Source: Corinectria fuckeliana
Taxonomy: Eukaryota > Ascomycota > Sordariomycetes > Hypocreales > Nectriaceae
Assembly (NCBI GenBank): GCA_019137255.1
Contig: WPDH01000028.1
Location: forward strand, 310,001-374,000
Reading direction: 5' to 3'
Length of the DNA stretch: 64,000 nucleotides
Numbering within the stretch: the first letter of the stretch is position 1; each line of letters starts with the position of its first letter. The translations under genes and the position numbers were made by a program. Positions 12,201 through 23,770 of this stretch are shown here, one piece after another. Below the pieces are notes generated by a model that was given only the letters and a program-made list of their open reading frames with translations, did no database searches and had not been told where the DNA came from.

Positions 12201-13446
12201 AAGTGGGGCTACTATAAACTCCTTAAAGTCCGCATCACAGGCCGTTCTAAGCTCGTTCTTTTCACATAGCCACGCTCGTAGTATTTCCCTACCACTAACA
12301 ATTCATTAGGCAGATAAGTAAGTATTAGATAGCTTCCTAGGTACGAATGGAGAGTCATGAGACCGCGGCACCGAGTTACTTAGCGTACCTACAGACCCGG
12401 AAAACGGCTAGGTTATTCCGCAAAAGGCAAGGCGGCGATGTCACCATCAACTACTGTATAGCTCCAACACCACCACCCACTTTAGCGAAACCGCTCTCAC
12501 TTACAACCCACAACGCGGGATGGCCGCCTCGATATTTCGTCATGCGAGCGGGAACAACTGTGGGCTTTCCTCTGAGTTCTTTGGCCACGCCGACGGCCCG
12601 ATATGACCCCCAACTTGACGTCCTTTGTGCCCACGCCGACACCCGAAATCTCGGAGGTAAGGGGTGCAGGAGTACATAGGCACGTAGGGGGTATGATGAT
12701 CGATAATCACCGGATCGTCGTCATCCGGGATATTCTGCTCTGCGGTTTTCTTACGCGTACCTCATTACAGTACTGTTTGCTCTCCACACAATGAGGTAAT
12801 CCCCTGAAAAGAATCGCCCTGTCTGTTCTTTAATCTTACCGACTTCCGGATTTCTCTCTCTTCTTTCTCATACCTCTGTCCCTATCCTGTGTCTGTCCCG
12901 TCTGTCTACATCTCCATCTCCCCGTTGGCGCTCTGGCATGTTAATGTCGCCTTTTCCCCCACGATATTCGTCATCCACGTCGCACTAAGACCCCAGACCA
13001 CAAGACACGCAGCAACACCCAGACTGCCATTCTATTCGCTACAATCCCACCCTCTGTTCCCTTTTAGTACACACCGTCGCGCCCTGGCTGACCTTCCGAG
13101 ACACGGCGCAACACCCGGTGATCTACCTCGTGGGATGAGCAGAGTGCTGTGTTGAAGCCTGACTACCGTGTCTCCGCTCGTTCAGCTCTCGTCTCCCCGT
13201 TTCTCTTAGATAACTACGTCAGTCAGCCGTCCCGCAGCACCATGGCCTTCTGAACCCGAAAGTCTGAGCTTGGCTTCTAGTTGCAACGCTGCGGTTGTGC
13301 GACATATCGGTTGCGTTTCCATCCGTTGGCCGACTCTGATATACTTACTGAGACCGTACTTTGCATCCGCTTGTACAACACACCACAACCTGGAGTGCTT
13401 CCCATAGTGCAACACCGCAACTGCCAGTAGCAGCTATTTTGCTGCA
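12200..13446. other. intergenic DNA upstream of the sulfate permease
   Basis: Normal-composition DNA between the RIP block and the sulfate permease start. Short open frames here (for example 12,347-12,679) show no recognisable domain and overlap one another on both strands, so they are not called. The last 400 bases are pyrimidine-rich, as is usual for a fungal promoter and 5' leader. I could not place a sulfur-regulator (CYS3-type) site with confidence. Confidence 0.6.
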
Positions 13447-15953
13447 ATGCTAGGCTTTACTAGCTCCATTGGCCACGGCCTGGCCAAAGTCTTGGGCATT
13501 AAACTCGAAAATCAGATCTCGCCATCTCAGGATGATGTGCCGAGAGGCGCGTCTATAGTATCAAGGCAAACCAGCCACTCCTTCTTCGAGAGCGTCCCTA
13601 CCTCCTCCGAATGGCTTAACGACCAAGTTCCTTCCCATGAGGAGTTGACCGAGTACGGAAGATCTCTGTTTCCATTCCTGTCATGGATCCGCCATTACAA
13701 CCTACAGTGGTTTTCCGGCGACTTGGTGGCTGGTATCACCATTGGCGCTGTCGTTGTCCCTCAGGGCATGGCCTATGCCATCCTCGCCAACCTTGACCCG
13801 CAGTTTGGTCTCTACTCGTCCTTCATAGGTGTCATGATATACTGGATATTCGGTACCTCCAAGGACATATCTATCGGCCCAGTCGCCGTACTGTCCACCG
13901 TCGTCGGCAACGTTGTCCAGGATATCCGTACCTCGGGCCTTGACATTGATGCTCACATCATTGCCTCGGCCCTGTCTGTCATTGCAGGCTGCATCGTCCT
14001 CGCAATTGGCTTGCTCCGATGTGGTTGGATCGTTGATCTCATCTCAATCACCTCACTCTCAGCCTTCATGACAGGCTCTGCCATCACCATTTGCGTTGGT
14101 CAGCTTCCTTCCCTGTTAGGCCTCACAGGCTTCTCCAGCAGAGCCTCGCCTTACAAGGTCTTCGTCAACACATTGAAGAACCTTGGAGACGCAAAACTTG
14201 ATGCCGCCATGGGACTCTCGGCACTTGTGTTTCTCTATCTTATCCGCTCCGGATTGACGAATTCCGCCAACCGCTACCCAAGATTCAAGCGCCTCTTGTT
14301 CTTCGCCAACACGATGCGGACAGTATTCATCATCCTTCTATACACCTTGATAAGCTGGGTCGCCAACCATCACAGACGAAGCGATCCGATGTTCAAGATA
14401 CTGGGGTCGGTTCCAAAGGGTACGATTTGGCTGGAACCTCTAAAATTTCCTAACTAATGGGCTTTTACATAGGATTTCGAAACATCGGTGTGCCTGAGCT
14501 ATCAGGCGATATGGTCTCAAAGTTTGGCTCCTACCTCCCAGCAACCGTCATCGTGTTGTTGGTCGAGCACATCGCAATTTCAAAGTCTTTTGGAAGGGTA
14601 AACAACTACACCATCGACCCTTCGCAAGAGATGGTGGCCATTGGCATGACGAATATCATCGGCCCCTTTTTCGGCGCATACCCATCCACCGGCTCATTCA
14701 GTCGCACAGCTATCCAGTCCAAGGCCGGTGTTCGGACGCCCGCCGCGGGTCTTGTCACGGGGGTTGTTGTCCTCATCGCTACATACCTTTTGACGGCTGT
14801 CTTTTTCTACATTCCGAGCGCTACCTTGGCAGCCGTTATCATCCACGCCGTAGGTGATCTCATTACGCCCCCAAACACTGTCTATCAGTTTTGGCGAGTC
14901 TCGCCCATCGAGGTCTTCATCTTCTTCATCGGCGTATTTGTCAGTATATTTACCCAAATTGAGGATGGACTATACGCAACCGTCTGCCTCTCGGCCGCCG
15001 TACTCATTTATCGAATCCTCAAGGCTAGAGGGCGGTTTCTTGGTAAAGTCAAGGTGCATTCGGTTCTTGGGGACCACGTCATTGGAGACGATCACCGCCA
15101 ACTGGTGGGGATGTATGGAACCTTTGACAACGTGGACAGCTCAGCGCGGAACGTCTTCTTACCACTTGATCATGGCGATGGTTCCAATCCCGACGTTGAA
15201 GTCGATCATCCCTACCCAGGCATTTTCATTTACCGCTTCTCCGAGGGCTTCAACTACCCCAATGCCAACTTTGCATTGGATTACTTGACGGACTTTGTTC
15301 TGGCAAACACACGACGCACGAGCCCGGAGGACTTCGATCGCCCAGGAGATCGCCCCTGGAACAACCCGGGACCTCGACAATCGTCCAAGAGACCCGCAGC
15401 TTCCGATCCGGATTACAATCTGCCACCGCTAAAGGCAGTGATTCTGGACTTTAGCTCTGTGAACAATGTCGACATTACGTCGATCCAGAGACTCATCGAT
15501 AACCGGAATCAGCTCGACTTGTACGCAGCGCCAAACATGGTGGATTGGCACATCGCGTGCATCAACAACAGATGGACGAAGCGAGCCCTGGTCTCTGGAG
15601 GTTTTGGTGTTCCGGGCAGACCGGGGGAGGGAGGGGCGCAGCGCCCATGGAAATCCATCTTCAGCGTGGCAGAGATTGGTGGCAAGGACTCCGCGGCGGC
15701 CACTGCTCAGGATGCAGCTCACACTCGCGACCACGCCTTACGAGGAGAGGAGCTCAATAAGGACGAAGAGCTGGCGCTTGGCGGATACTCTCCGTCCGAT
15801 CCGGGGCTGTCTCCCGGGGAGGCAGAGAAGCTCAGGAGGAAGGGGGCTGTGATCCACGGGCTGGACATGCCTCTGTTCCATGTAGACTTGACTAACGCGT
15901 TGCAAAGCGCAATCGCAAATGTCGAAGGGCGACCAGAGTCCAGGGCGGCATGA
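13447..15953 (+). CDS. SulP-family sulfate permease (CYS-14/SUL1-like)
   Basis: High-affinity sulfate:proton symporter of the plasma membrane, SLC26/SulP family, feeding sulfate assimilation. Model: exons 13,447-14,419 and 14,473-15,953, with a 53-bp intron (GT, CTAAC branch, AG) that joins V-P-K to G-F-R in frame; 817 residues, normal for fungal sulfate permeases. Residues 1-75 are a hydrophilic N-terminus. About 80-500 is the multi-pass membrane core, with the family signature V-V-V-P-Q-G-M-A-Y-A near residue 100. About 570-790 is the cytosolic STAS domain. A variable insert rich in Gly and Pro and a charged stretch sit within or after STAS. Family assignment is firm; which fungal paralogue (cys-13 or cys-14 type) it matches is less certain. 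It is the first gene beyond the dead repeat block. Confidence 0.93.
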
Positions 15954-16616
15954 TATATATGAAGCAAAAGATCCGCCCTCATAGAATTGTGCGGCATATG
16001 CATTGTTGGCGTTTCAGGGTTTATCTCATCATTAGGAGGCATCGCCATAGATCTTGGAGCATAGACTTGGGGACACGTCGTGGATCGAGAACGGTGGCGT
16101 TAGGCAGGATGGTGCATAGAAATACACATGAGGAAGCCTTAGAGGCTCAGACATTATGACATTATGACATTCCCATAATTTTCCTGTTTTCTCGTGCTAA
16201 GATCATCATCTTCTGATAAGTTGGTAAAGACTATAAGACTGCTAGGGCGCCAAGGCCAGGCACTAGGTCACCTAGCAATATACATAGTTAACGATATAGT
16301 ACAGAAGATTTGGCTTACAGCTTGAATTTACATATAGTACAGCAAAAAACAGCACGAGACTGTAGACTGCCATACTCGGCGTACGAATACGCCTGTGCAG
16401 ATGTCATTTATTAGGGTCACATGATCTCGCGTGTCGCCACATTCACTCTACGCGTCTAAAGCACAGACTCTACATACAGCTCGCTAGACTTCCTGCATCA
16501 TTCATGTCCACACCAACACCTCGTCCTTGGCTGTCGACTGTCCAGACAAAAGACTTTGATGATTGCGATTTTGTTCAAGTACAACTGCCCTAAAAGAAAT
16601 TTGTAACGTGGCAGCC
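15954..16616. other. intergenic, sulfate permease 3' end to WSS1 promoter
   Basis: About 660 bp holding the 3' UTR of the sulfate permease and the promoter of the WSS1-like gene. No gene, repeat or RNA was recognised. Confidence 0.6.
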
Positions 16617-18135
16617 ATGGTTGCTGGATACCAGCGGCTGAACGAAAAGAAGTCGCAGCCAAATCCCAACATCGTGTTCATCAAGCCGCTTAAAGGGCCC
16701 GATGAGAAGATTGCCCAAGATTTTCTCGAGAGGATAGCTGCACAATGCCGTAAGTTGTCCACTCATCGAGATCCCCAAAGACCACCGTCCTGACCACGGT
16801 CGTGTCTCAGGGCCCATTATGCGAGAACATCACCTCTACGTCACCTCCCTGGAGGAGTATGAACCAAACCGTGAATTCGTCGGGCGCAACTTCAACGCTG
16901 GCGAGGTTGTACAGCTTGTTCTCAAGTCACCCGGCACCGGCCGGTGGCTGCCGTTTGATTATGTACAGATGGTCATGATGCATGAGTTAGCACATTGCAA
17001 GCAGATGAACCACTCCCGAGCCTTCTGGGCAGTGAGACAGTCATACGCAGCGCAAATGCACGGGCTGTGGTCCAAGGGCTACACTGGAGACGGTGTTTGG
17101 GGTAGAGGAGCCAATCTGAGGACCGGGGAGTGGGAGAATAACACGGTGCGTGCGGACGAGGTGTTGCCAGAGCACCTCTGTGGAGGCACGTACAGATCCC
17201 GAAGGAGGAAGCGAAAGGCGAAGCCAACCTTGACATATCAGGAGAGGAAAGAGAGGAGGATCTTGAAAAAGTTTGGGAAGAATGGAGTGTCCCTCGGGGC
17301 GGACGAGGAGACCAAGGTCAAGCTGGAAAAGGGAAAGAAGGTACAGGGAAAGCCTCGCGTGGCTGGCAGCGCAAGGGGACGGGAGCTGCGGGCTGCAGCG
17401 GCGTTAGCACGCTTCGAGACGAAGAAGGAGGAAGAGGAGCTTTCGAATGCCAAGGAGGACGAAGACGAAACGGTGTCTAGCAGCGAGAGCGAGTACAATT
17501 ATGACAAGTCGATGGGGCCCGACCCAAAGGACGCAGTGGACGTCGATGGCACGAGGCTGTTGGATGGCAAAGGCCAGGGAATGGTCAAGGTGTGTGAAGA
17601 CGAGGATGCTGATGATGCTTCAGCCAGAAATGAGCTTGAGGAGCTGCAGGGCATGTTCAGGAGAACCAAGAGGGAATCGCCAGAGCGGCCACCGGCTCCA
17701 ACTGTCACGAGAGACGTTCAGGAGAAAGGGAAGATCAAAGCAGAACCACAGGAGTATGGTTTATTCGACGGACCCAGCCGGAGGGTCAAGGCGGAGCCGA
17801 TAGATGACCCCCCGCAGATGGATGTGCCAGAAAGGCCGACGACAACGAACAAGTCTCGCTTGGACATATCTGACCGTTCTCAAGCGCCCTCGATACCGAT
17901 CAAGCCTGCCGATGGCGGAGAAGTCAACCAAGAAACAACTTGCGAAACGTGCCAGGGCTCCAACCCAGAAAATGCACTTACCTGCACCATTTGCGCCAAC
18001 GTGCTGGATCGTACGGCCCTCAGCTCATGGGAATGCCCGAGCTGCGTGCGGCAGGGTGTCTGCGCAGGCTACCGCAACTCGGATGACTGTGGAGTATGTG
18101 GACTCTGCGGGCAGAAACGAGGGTATGATGGCTAG
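16617..18135 (+). CDS. WSS1: WLM-domain metalloprotease (Wss1-like)
   Basis: Wss1/SPRTN-type zinc protease that cleaves DNA-protein crosslinks and works with Cdc48 and SUMO. Exons 16,617-16,749 and 16,811-18,135 (intron 16,750-16,810) give 485 residues. The start ATG at 16,617 opens the conserved WLM N-terminus. The catalytic motif H-E-L-A-H at residues 102-106, with a third His at 112 (H-E-x-x-H-x5-H), marks an active protease. Residues 130-310 are basic and charged. Residues 235-245 match the VCP-interacting motif R-x5-A-A-x2-R exactly. The C-terminus has a RanBP2-type finger (C-x2-C-x10-C-x2-C) and a second Cys-rich cluster beginning W-x-C-x2-C. Family assignment is firm; the Cdc48 link is known for yeast Wss1 and inferred here from the motif. 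Confidence 0.93.
17380..17412 (+). other. VIM (Cdc48/p97-binding) motif within WSS1
   Basis: Eleven codons fit R-x5-A-A-x2-R, the VCP-interacting motif, at residues 235-245 of the WLM protease. It sits in an Ala/Arg-rich helix-prone stretch between the protease domain and the acidic linker. The exact match is seen in the sequence; binding is inferred. Confidence 0.6.
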
Positions 18136-18796
18136 GTCTATGGGCTTTGGGTTAAATCTGGGTTCTTAAGGAACTACTCGGACAGAGTATAGGTATCGAC
18201 GAAGCGTTGTGTTGTCGCTGGTGCTAAGGGTCACTTACTTTTGGAGTTGTTGGGCAGAACTGTATATCTAGATGGTTAGTTCATGGCTTGGATCGGCCGT
18301 TGCCCATTTGCAACGGTCCATCAGGGGAGAGCCGCCTCGATCGCGTGCAAAGGAAGCAAGGCACACCGAACCTGGTAAACGCTGTAGTCTACATTTCCAA
18401 CTAGTGACTGGTATGTTTAAGAATAGAGAAGAAAACCTAGCTGATGCAGTCTTGAACTCGTTGCCGCCATCTAGATGCACGAGTAAGGGGAAACAACCTA
18501 ACCCCGCCTCGTCTCTACTTACACTGCTATGTTTCAGGCTACATACACTCAGCGCTCGGTTTACTACTGGACGCCAGCGGCTACAGCATCTAGATGCGAA
18601 TACGACTCACTTCCCTCCTTTTTCTTTGTCTGATTCTTCATGTCATTCTTCCACCTTTGGCTCGATACCTTCTCCTGGCACGATCTGTGATGGCCGCTTT
18701 ACGATTATTTCCGCTTCTGTTGTGTATATTACCTACTTACAACTTGCTCTAACGATTCTGTTATTTCTATCCCAGCTGCATTGCCAAATCGCAGAA
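18136..18796. other. intergenic DNA after WSS1
   Basis: About 660 bp with no supported gene. It contains the WSS1 3' UTR and a pyrimidine-rich leader running into the small secreted-protein relic. Confidence 0.55.
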
Positions 18797-19320
18797 ATGG
18801 TCTCTACGCGCAACCTCCTCCGGGCCGTCTTCGGTGTTGCCAGCGCCGAGGCCGTCACCGCAGTGCCCCGGGGAATCAAGATGCTCGACAGAGTGCCGCT
18901 CATGCTGCGAATCCCCGGCGTCGCCAAGCACCACGAGGTCCTCCAACGCGCGAGCCACCATGGAGGTGGACCACAATGTCGTGGTGAAGGCGACGTCCTC
19001 AAGGATTGTCTATTAATTATGCTCACATGTCGACTGACTGTAGAGATATCATCATCCACGACGAAACCGCCGCCCAGCTCAGCATCTGCGGCGGGATGCC
19101 CTGCTCCATCGACCGCTGCACGGGCGCGCGGCAGGCGACGGCGGGCGAAGCCGGCACCGCGCCCTTCAAGGGGCAGTTGATGCGGTGCCTGCAGGCAGCG
19201 CGCGACCAGTGTCCCACGGGCAGCCTCTCGGCGACGTGAGCTTCACGCTCGAGAACCTGCCAAGCCACGATATGCAAGCTTGGATCTTGGGATGAACGAA
19301 ATATTGGAATTGGATTGGCG
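18797..19320 (+). pseudogene. frameshifted small secreted-protein gene
   Basis: The ATG at 18,797 opens a signal-peptide-like start (basic residues, then Leu/Val/Ala-rich, with an A-x-A pattern). The plausible reading then changes frame near 18,955, where M-E-V-D-H-N-V-V-V-K begins. After a possible intron ending in TAG at 19,041-19,043, a good stretch resumes at 19,045 with an H-D-E-T-A-A-Q-L-x-I-C-G-G core and paired Cys, stopping at 19,237-19,239. A third frame, G-D-V-S-F-T-L-E-N-L, carries on to about 19,295. No canonical donor fits the intron. I read this as a decayed Cys-containing secreted protein gene; sequencing error is the alternative. I do not know its function. Confidence 0.45.
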
Positions 19321-22300
19321 GTAAGGGGAGAGGAATACGATGGATGCGGTGAATATGGGAGAACAAGAACAAGCGGACGAGCGAAGTGGACAAGCGTGGA
19401 GGGGCCAAGGCCTGTCAAAAACTCGGTGACGATGTCGAAGCTGTCGAAGCCGTTGAGTTCCCGCAAGCCTCCTACCTAGATAATCATTGGATACTCAGGC
19501 AAGATCGACAAAGGCTTGCCGAGGTCTAGACCGTTGTCGACCATGATTGCTAATCGTCTTTGTGCCCGCACGTCGTTCTGAGCCAAGGCCCCCCAGCTGT
19601 TGTCATACTTTAAGCCACGCTCGGCCCCAACTGCTGCAGGAGACGGCGTTCCACGGTGAAGCTGATAGGCAGCCACCTGGCTCGCTTATCTCTGGGAGGG
19701 GTTGGCGAGAGACGGGAGCACGCCGTCAAGTTGAGCTCCCGTTGAGCTCCCGTTGATGCCACAATCATGGTCGGGTTGTTTTGATGATAGTTTGGATTGT
19801 TGAGGCGAGCATCAGGGGCGAGCTTATTGGTCGCCGTGGTATGCGCACCGACGCAATTGCCCTGGATTGGTTCCGGATGAATGAGATATGCATGCTGCAT
19901 CGTCAGAGACAAGGGAATGCCACGTAAGGGGAACATGATGGAATTTGGGTTTCTTTATCGGCTCTGTGTGGGTGGCCTGTGAGGGGGTGGGAGTCTTGAT
20001 GGGTGGTTGTGTGGATTGTGAGAGAAGTCGAAGAGAGAGGAGTCTAAGTGCGGCGGCGCCAACGCCAACGCGACCGACGGCCAAAGGTGCCGGTAGCCGG
20101 TCTCGGAAACATGTGCGCGCGGGGTAATAGTCTGGCCTGTGATTGGAGGAAGTAACTTTAGTTGATACTAGTAGGCATTTGACAGCGTAAGGTACCTAGT
20201 TAGTTACCTTGATACCACTTCCCCTTGTTGCTCTTCTTGGCGACGGGATGGACGCATCGAGGTATCATTCGGGCTTGTTGGGCTGGGGCGTCTTGAAGAC
20301 TGTTGAAGATTGAGGGGGGGACTGCGTGCCAACGTGACTGACTCAATGCGCCGAGCATCAAGCACGGGGCGAGCAGAGAGCAGCTAGAAAGCAGAGGCCT
20401 TTGCGGTCCTTAGGGTAGTTGGTATTTAAGTGCCTAAGTAGGTACCTAACTAGTAGGCTAGCTATTGAGACAACGGGGTAACTTGGATGGCGCCATTTCC
20501 AGTGCACGTGCGGTTCCTCATAGTGCGCCGGGGAACAAATACGCCAGTGCCGATACAATGACGGCGCTGGTCTGCTAGCGGTGATGATCTTTTATCGTTC
20601 TGAGGGGGGACGAAGAGAGCATCACTTGATCTCAGATGCGGCGCACTGAAAGCAGAGAGTGTGTGTGAGTGCGACACTGCAACAGGAAGAGAAGATCGGA
20701 GTGGCCGATGATGTAGGCTGTTCTCCAGGAATCAAGATGCAGTAGCAGCAGCAGCCGCAGCTAGGGGGGACAACAAACTCAGGTTGAAAGCCGAAAGCCG
20801 AGACGAAGGCCGGGCGGGAGCACGCAACTCATTGTGTTCTGATCATTGCGTTGCCCGCCATCCCACCTCTTCTATGGCTGCTCAAGGCTCAAACCTTCAT
20901 CGTGCAATTTCCGTCATGGCAAGGCAGGTAGCCACTGTAGATGGTGTTCTATACCTTACAAGGAGCAACCCGATGAAGAATGGCGGAGCCCGTCTCGTCC
21001 CATCTCTTCTCTTCTCAACCATGATCCGCCATGATGATCGCTCAACGGCGATAAGATGGATGCCCAGTTATCCTTGTCTAGGAATTCGTATGGCTAATCT
21101 AGCGGAAAGCAAGAAGGAGTTGGCGTTGGCAGGGGATGGATGACTCTGGGAGTCTGGGAGTCAGGGGGAACCTCGCTACCCCGCAAAAGCAAACATGTGG
21201 GTTCGTGTGCTGGAGTTTAACGTCGGCAGTAACTCAATTTAAGTGGGTGCCTCAGGCAGGTTAAAGAGTCAGATGACCAGTTAACTTGCTAGAGGTTATA
21301 TTTTTATTATTTATTAATTTAATACTATAAGCTTTACTTTGCTAAAAAGCCTTTTAGTATTAATAAATTCAGTTAAAACTAACAAAATATTTAATATTAA
21401 TAAAAGCAGTTTAGTTAGTTAATTAAACTAGTATTACTAGAGTTTAAAGTGTGTAAAGGAGGGAGCTATAGTAGAGTACCCGGGTGATGTCAGCGCCCAC
21501 ATCGACAGCTTCTAATTCGCCAGCGCCTGATTGATTGAAACCACTCGGTTTGTCTCCTCCGCACTCGGGGCAACTCTTAGTCTGGGACAGGCTACGCTAA
21601 ACTAAGTACGTAGCGCTAACTAGGTGCCTAGCATCACCAGCGCTAGCGAGAGGGGTGGTTACCTGCCACGCACGAGCGAGTGGGCACTTGCAGATGAATG
21701 CACCGCACGGACCACCCTTACGCCGTTGCCACAGTTGACCTAGTTGAAGTCGGTTCTCCTGGGCGATGCAGAATGCAGAATGCAACATGCAACATGCAGA
21801 ATGCACATTCCAAGTCGGCGATAATTAGAGAGGTGCAGTGGGAGCGGTGATAGACAGGCATGCGGCGCCGGAGTTGGTCAGTTCTGGTCGATGCTGTCCC
21901 GCTTGTCTGTCTGCCTCCCTAGGTAGGTACCTACTAGTAGGAGGGTTGCACCAGAAGACGGGCAGAAGACGGATGCGGATACTGATATGATACTGTACAG
22001 TTGCCAACCAGGAGAGAGGCCGGAGCGGACAAGCGAGAGAGTGAGGAATGAACGAAGGGGAGGGCACGCGAACGTCGTCGACAAGCTCCTTTCTCATCAG
22101 CCACTTCCTGTTCTACTTCGTTGCCTCTTTTGACGCAACTGCGATAGTGACTGTGCCTGCCTGAGTACTAGATGACCGCATGGCAAACACGTCCCCTTGA
22201 TTCTTTGACCGTCGCTGTCATCTCCTTCTTCTCGCATCATCCAATCACCCGGGTCTGATACAACCATTCGCACATTCCAGGCTTATGGCTGTCAGTTCGC

Positions 22301-23770
22301 ATCCCAACTGCCGTACCCCCAACGACCAACCCACCAACCCACCAACGTCTCCTTCTTCCACACCTTGTCTGTGTGTGTGTGCGTGTACAAGCAAAACCCG
22401 AGTCAAAGCGGCACAACCCACAATCAGCCCACTGGGCGACGCATCCAAAACGTGTTTGCCTCGAGCAGACGAGCAAACGGCGTCGCAAGCCAGCGCCATC
22501 TCGACCCATCATCGGCATCTCGCACCGCAGATCAAACCGGGACTCGACAAGACTCAACGGACTCGACGGACTCGACGGACTCGAACGGACTTTGCGCAGA
22601 AAAGCCAAAAAGCCATCTGCTAATCACAAGCAGCGCCCAAGCACAAGCGGCATCTGAGGTGGTGGTCATCAACCCTTGAACCCTGAAGCGTCAAGAGCAA
22701 CCCTAAAAAGCCACCCAGAAGCAACCCAGAAGCAACCTTACGAAGTACATTACCTAACCATTCACTGGGTGACGTACCCTAGCTTGACGCACCCACACGG
22801 TCCACACCCGATCGCGGCGCCGCGTTCCACCCACGACGTCACCTCCGCGCCCCGCTAATCGTCCCATCCACCCCTCCATCCCTCCATCATCCTCCCCCGG
22901 TTCGTTCCCACATCTCAGCATCTTCCCATCTTGCCTTACCAAGGTGCCCCATCTCCTCAAGTCGCCAAGTCCTCCTCGTGCTGCGTCCATTCCTGTGCTA
23001 ATAAGGGGGATCTGGGCCTGAAACATTACCCACGCTACCCACGCTACCACTGCCGCTGCCGTGCTCCGCGCTGCACCACCGACTCCACCACCAGCACCTC
23101 ATCATTCGAGCCTAAGCCCCGTCTCGCATCTACTACTGTACGTACGAAGTACGGGCGCGCCTCTACTGTACATGCTACGCCCCCGACATATGTAGTACGC
23201 GCTTTTAGGCCCTAGCGCTTCTCTCCCCCGTCGGCGCTTGAGTCAAAGAGCTTCTGACTGACTGTTGCCTTCCGTTCTCCGTCCGGTCTGGTCTGGTCTC
23301 GCTTCGCACCGACTCCTTCGTCATCTGTCTATCCATCCCCATCCCCCCCCTTCAAAGCTCACCTTGTCCCTAAAGCGGTAACGTCGATCGCTCGTCACTG
23401 AACCAACTTGTCTACCGATTCGTACTCCCCTTTTTTAAGTTGATCGGCGCTCTTCACATTCTCCATCGCTCTTCCCCTTATCAAACCTCCTCCTCCCTCG
23501 CCCCTCCCTCGCCCCTCCCACAACAGCTGTCGACCTTCCTACTCCCCATTCTTCCTTCTCATTTAGTCAACCCTTTTCGCCATTTTGTCCCCATCGTTTA
23601 TCAGCCCACAATCTTCCCACACTGCTACCCTTCCAAACTTCACGTGCTACGTCGGAACTGCACCTGTCGAACCACACTCGCACCACTGTGCTCATCGTCG
23701 AGTCATCCCACACCTCACCTACACACTATATCTGCCGGCACTGCCCACGGCAGTCCAACCTCCCATCACA
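19320..23770. other. long gene-poor stretch
   Basis: About 4.4 kb with no supported complete gene. A minus-strand reading at about 19,400-19,676, broken by one in-frame TAG near 19,480, has protein-like composition (a G-L-D-L-G-K-P-L segment, then L-N-G-F-D-S-F-D-I-V) and may be a gene relic. Three copies of the TAGGTACCTA-type palindrome lie at about 20,190, 20,435 and 21,920, and an AT-rich island lies at 21,297-21,470. From about 22,245 the DNA is strongly C/T-rich with short repeats (for example a CGGACTCGA-type unit at about 22,556-22,590). That fits a long promoter and 5' leader of the gene starting at 23,771. Confidence 0.5.
21297..21470. repeat. small AT-rich, RIP-like island
   Basis: About 170 bp of TA-rich DNA abruptly embedded in normal-composition DNA. 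It resembles the left-hand RIP block in lacking CpG and in its AGCTTTA/CTAAAAAGCC vocabulary. It could be a solo repeat fragment such as an LTR or MITE remnant. No terminal repeats or target duplication could be fixed. Confidence 0.55.

Noticed and set aside
12347..12679. 110-codon open frame
   Set aside because: Overlaps an opposite-strand frame, no family features, no codon pattern like the neighbours; treated as chance.
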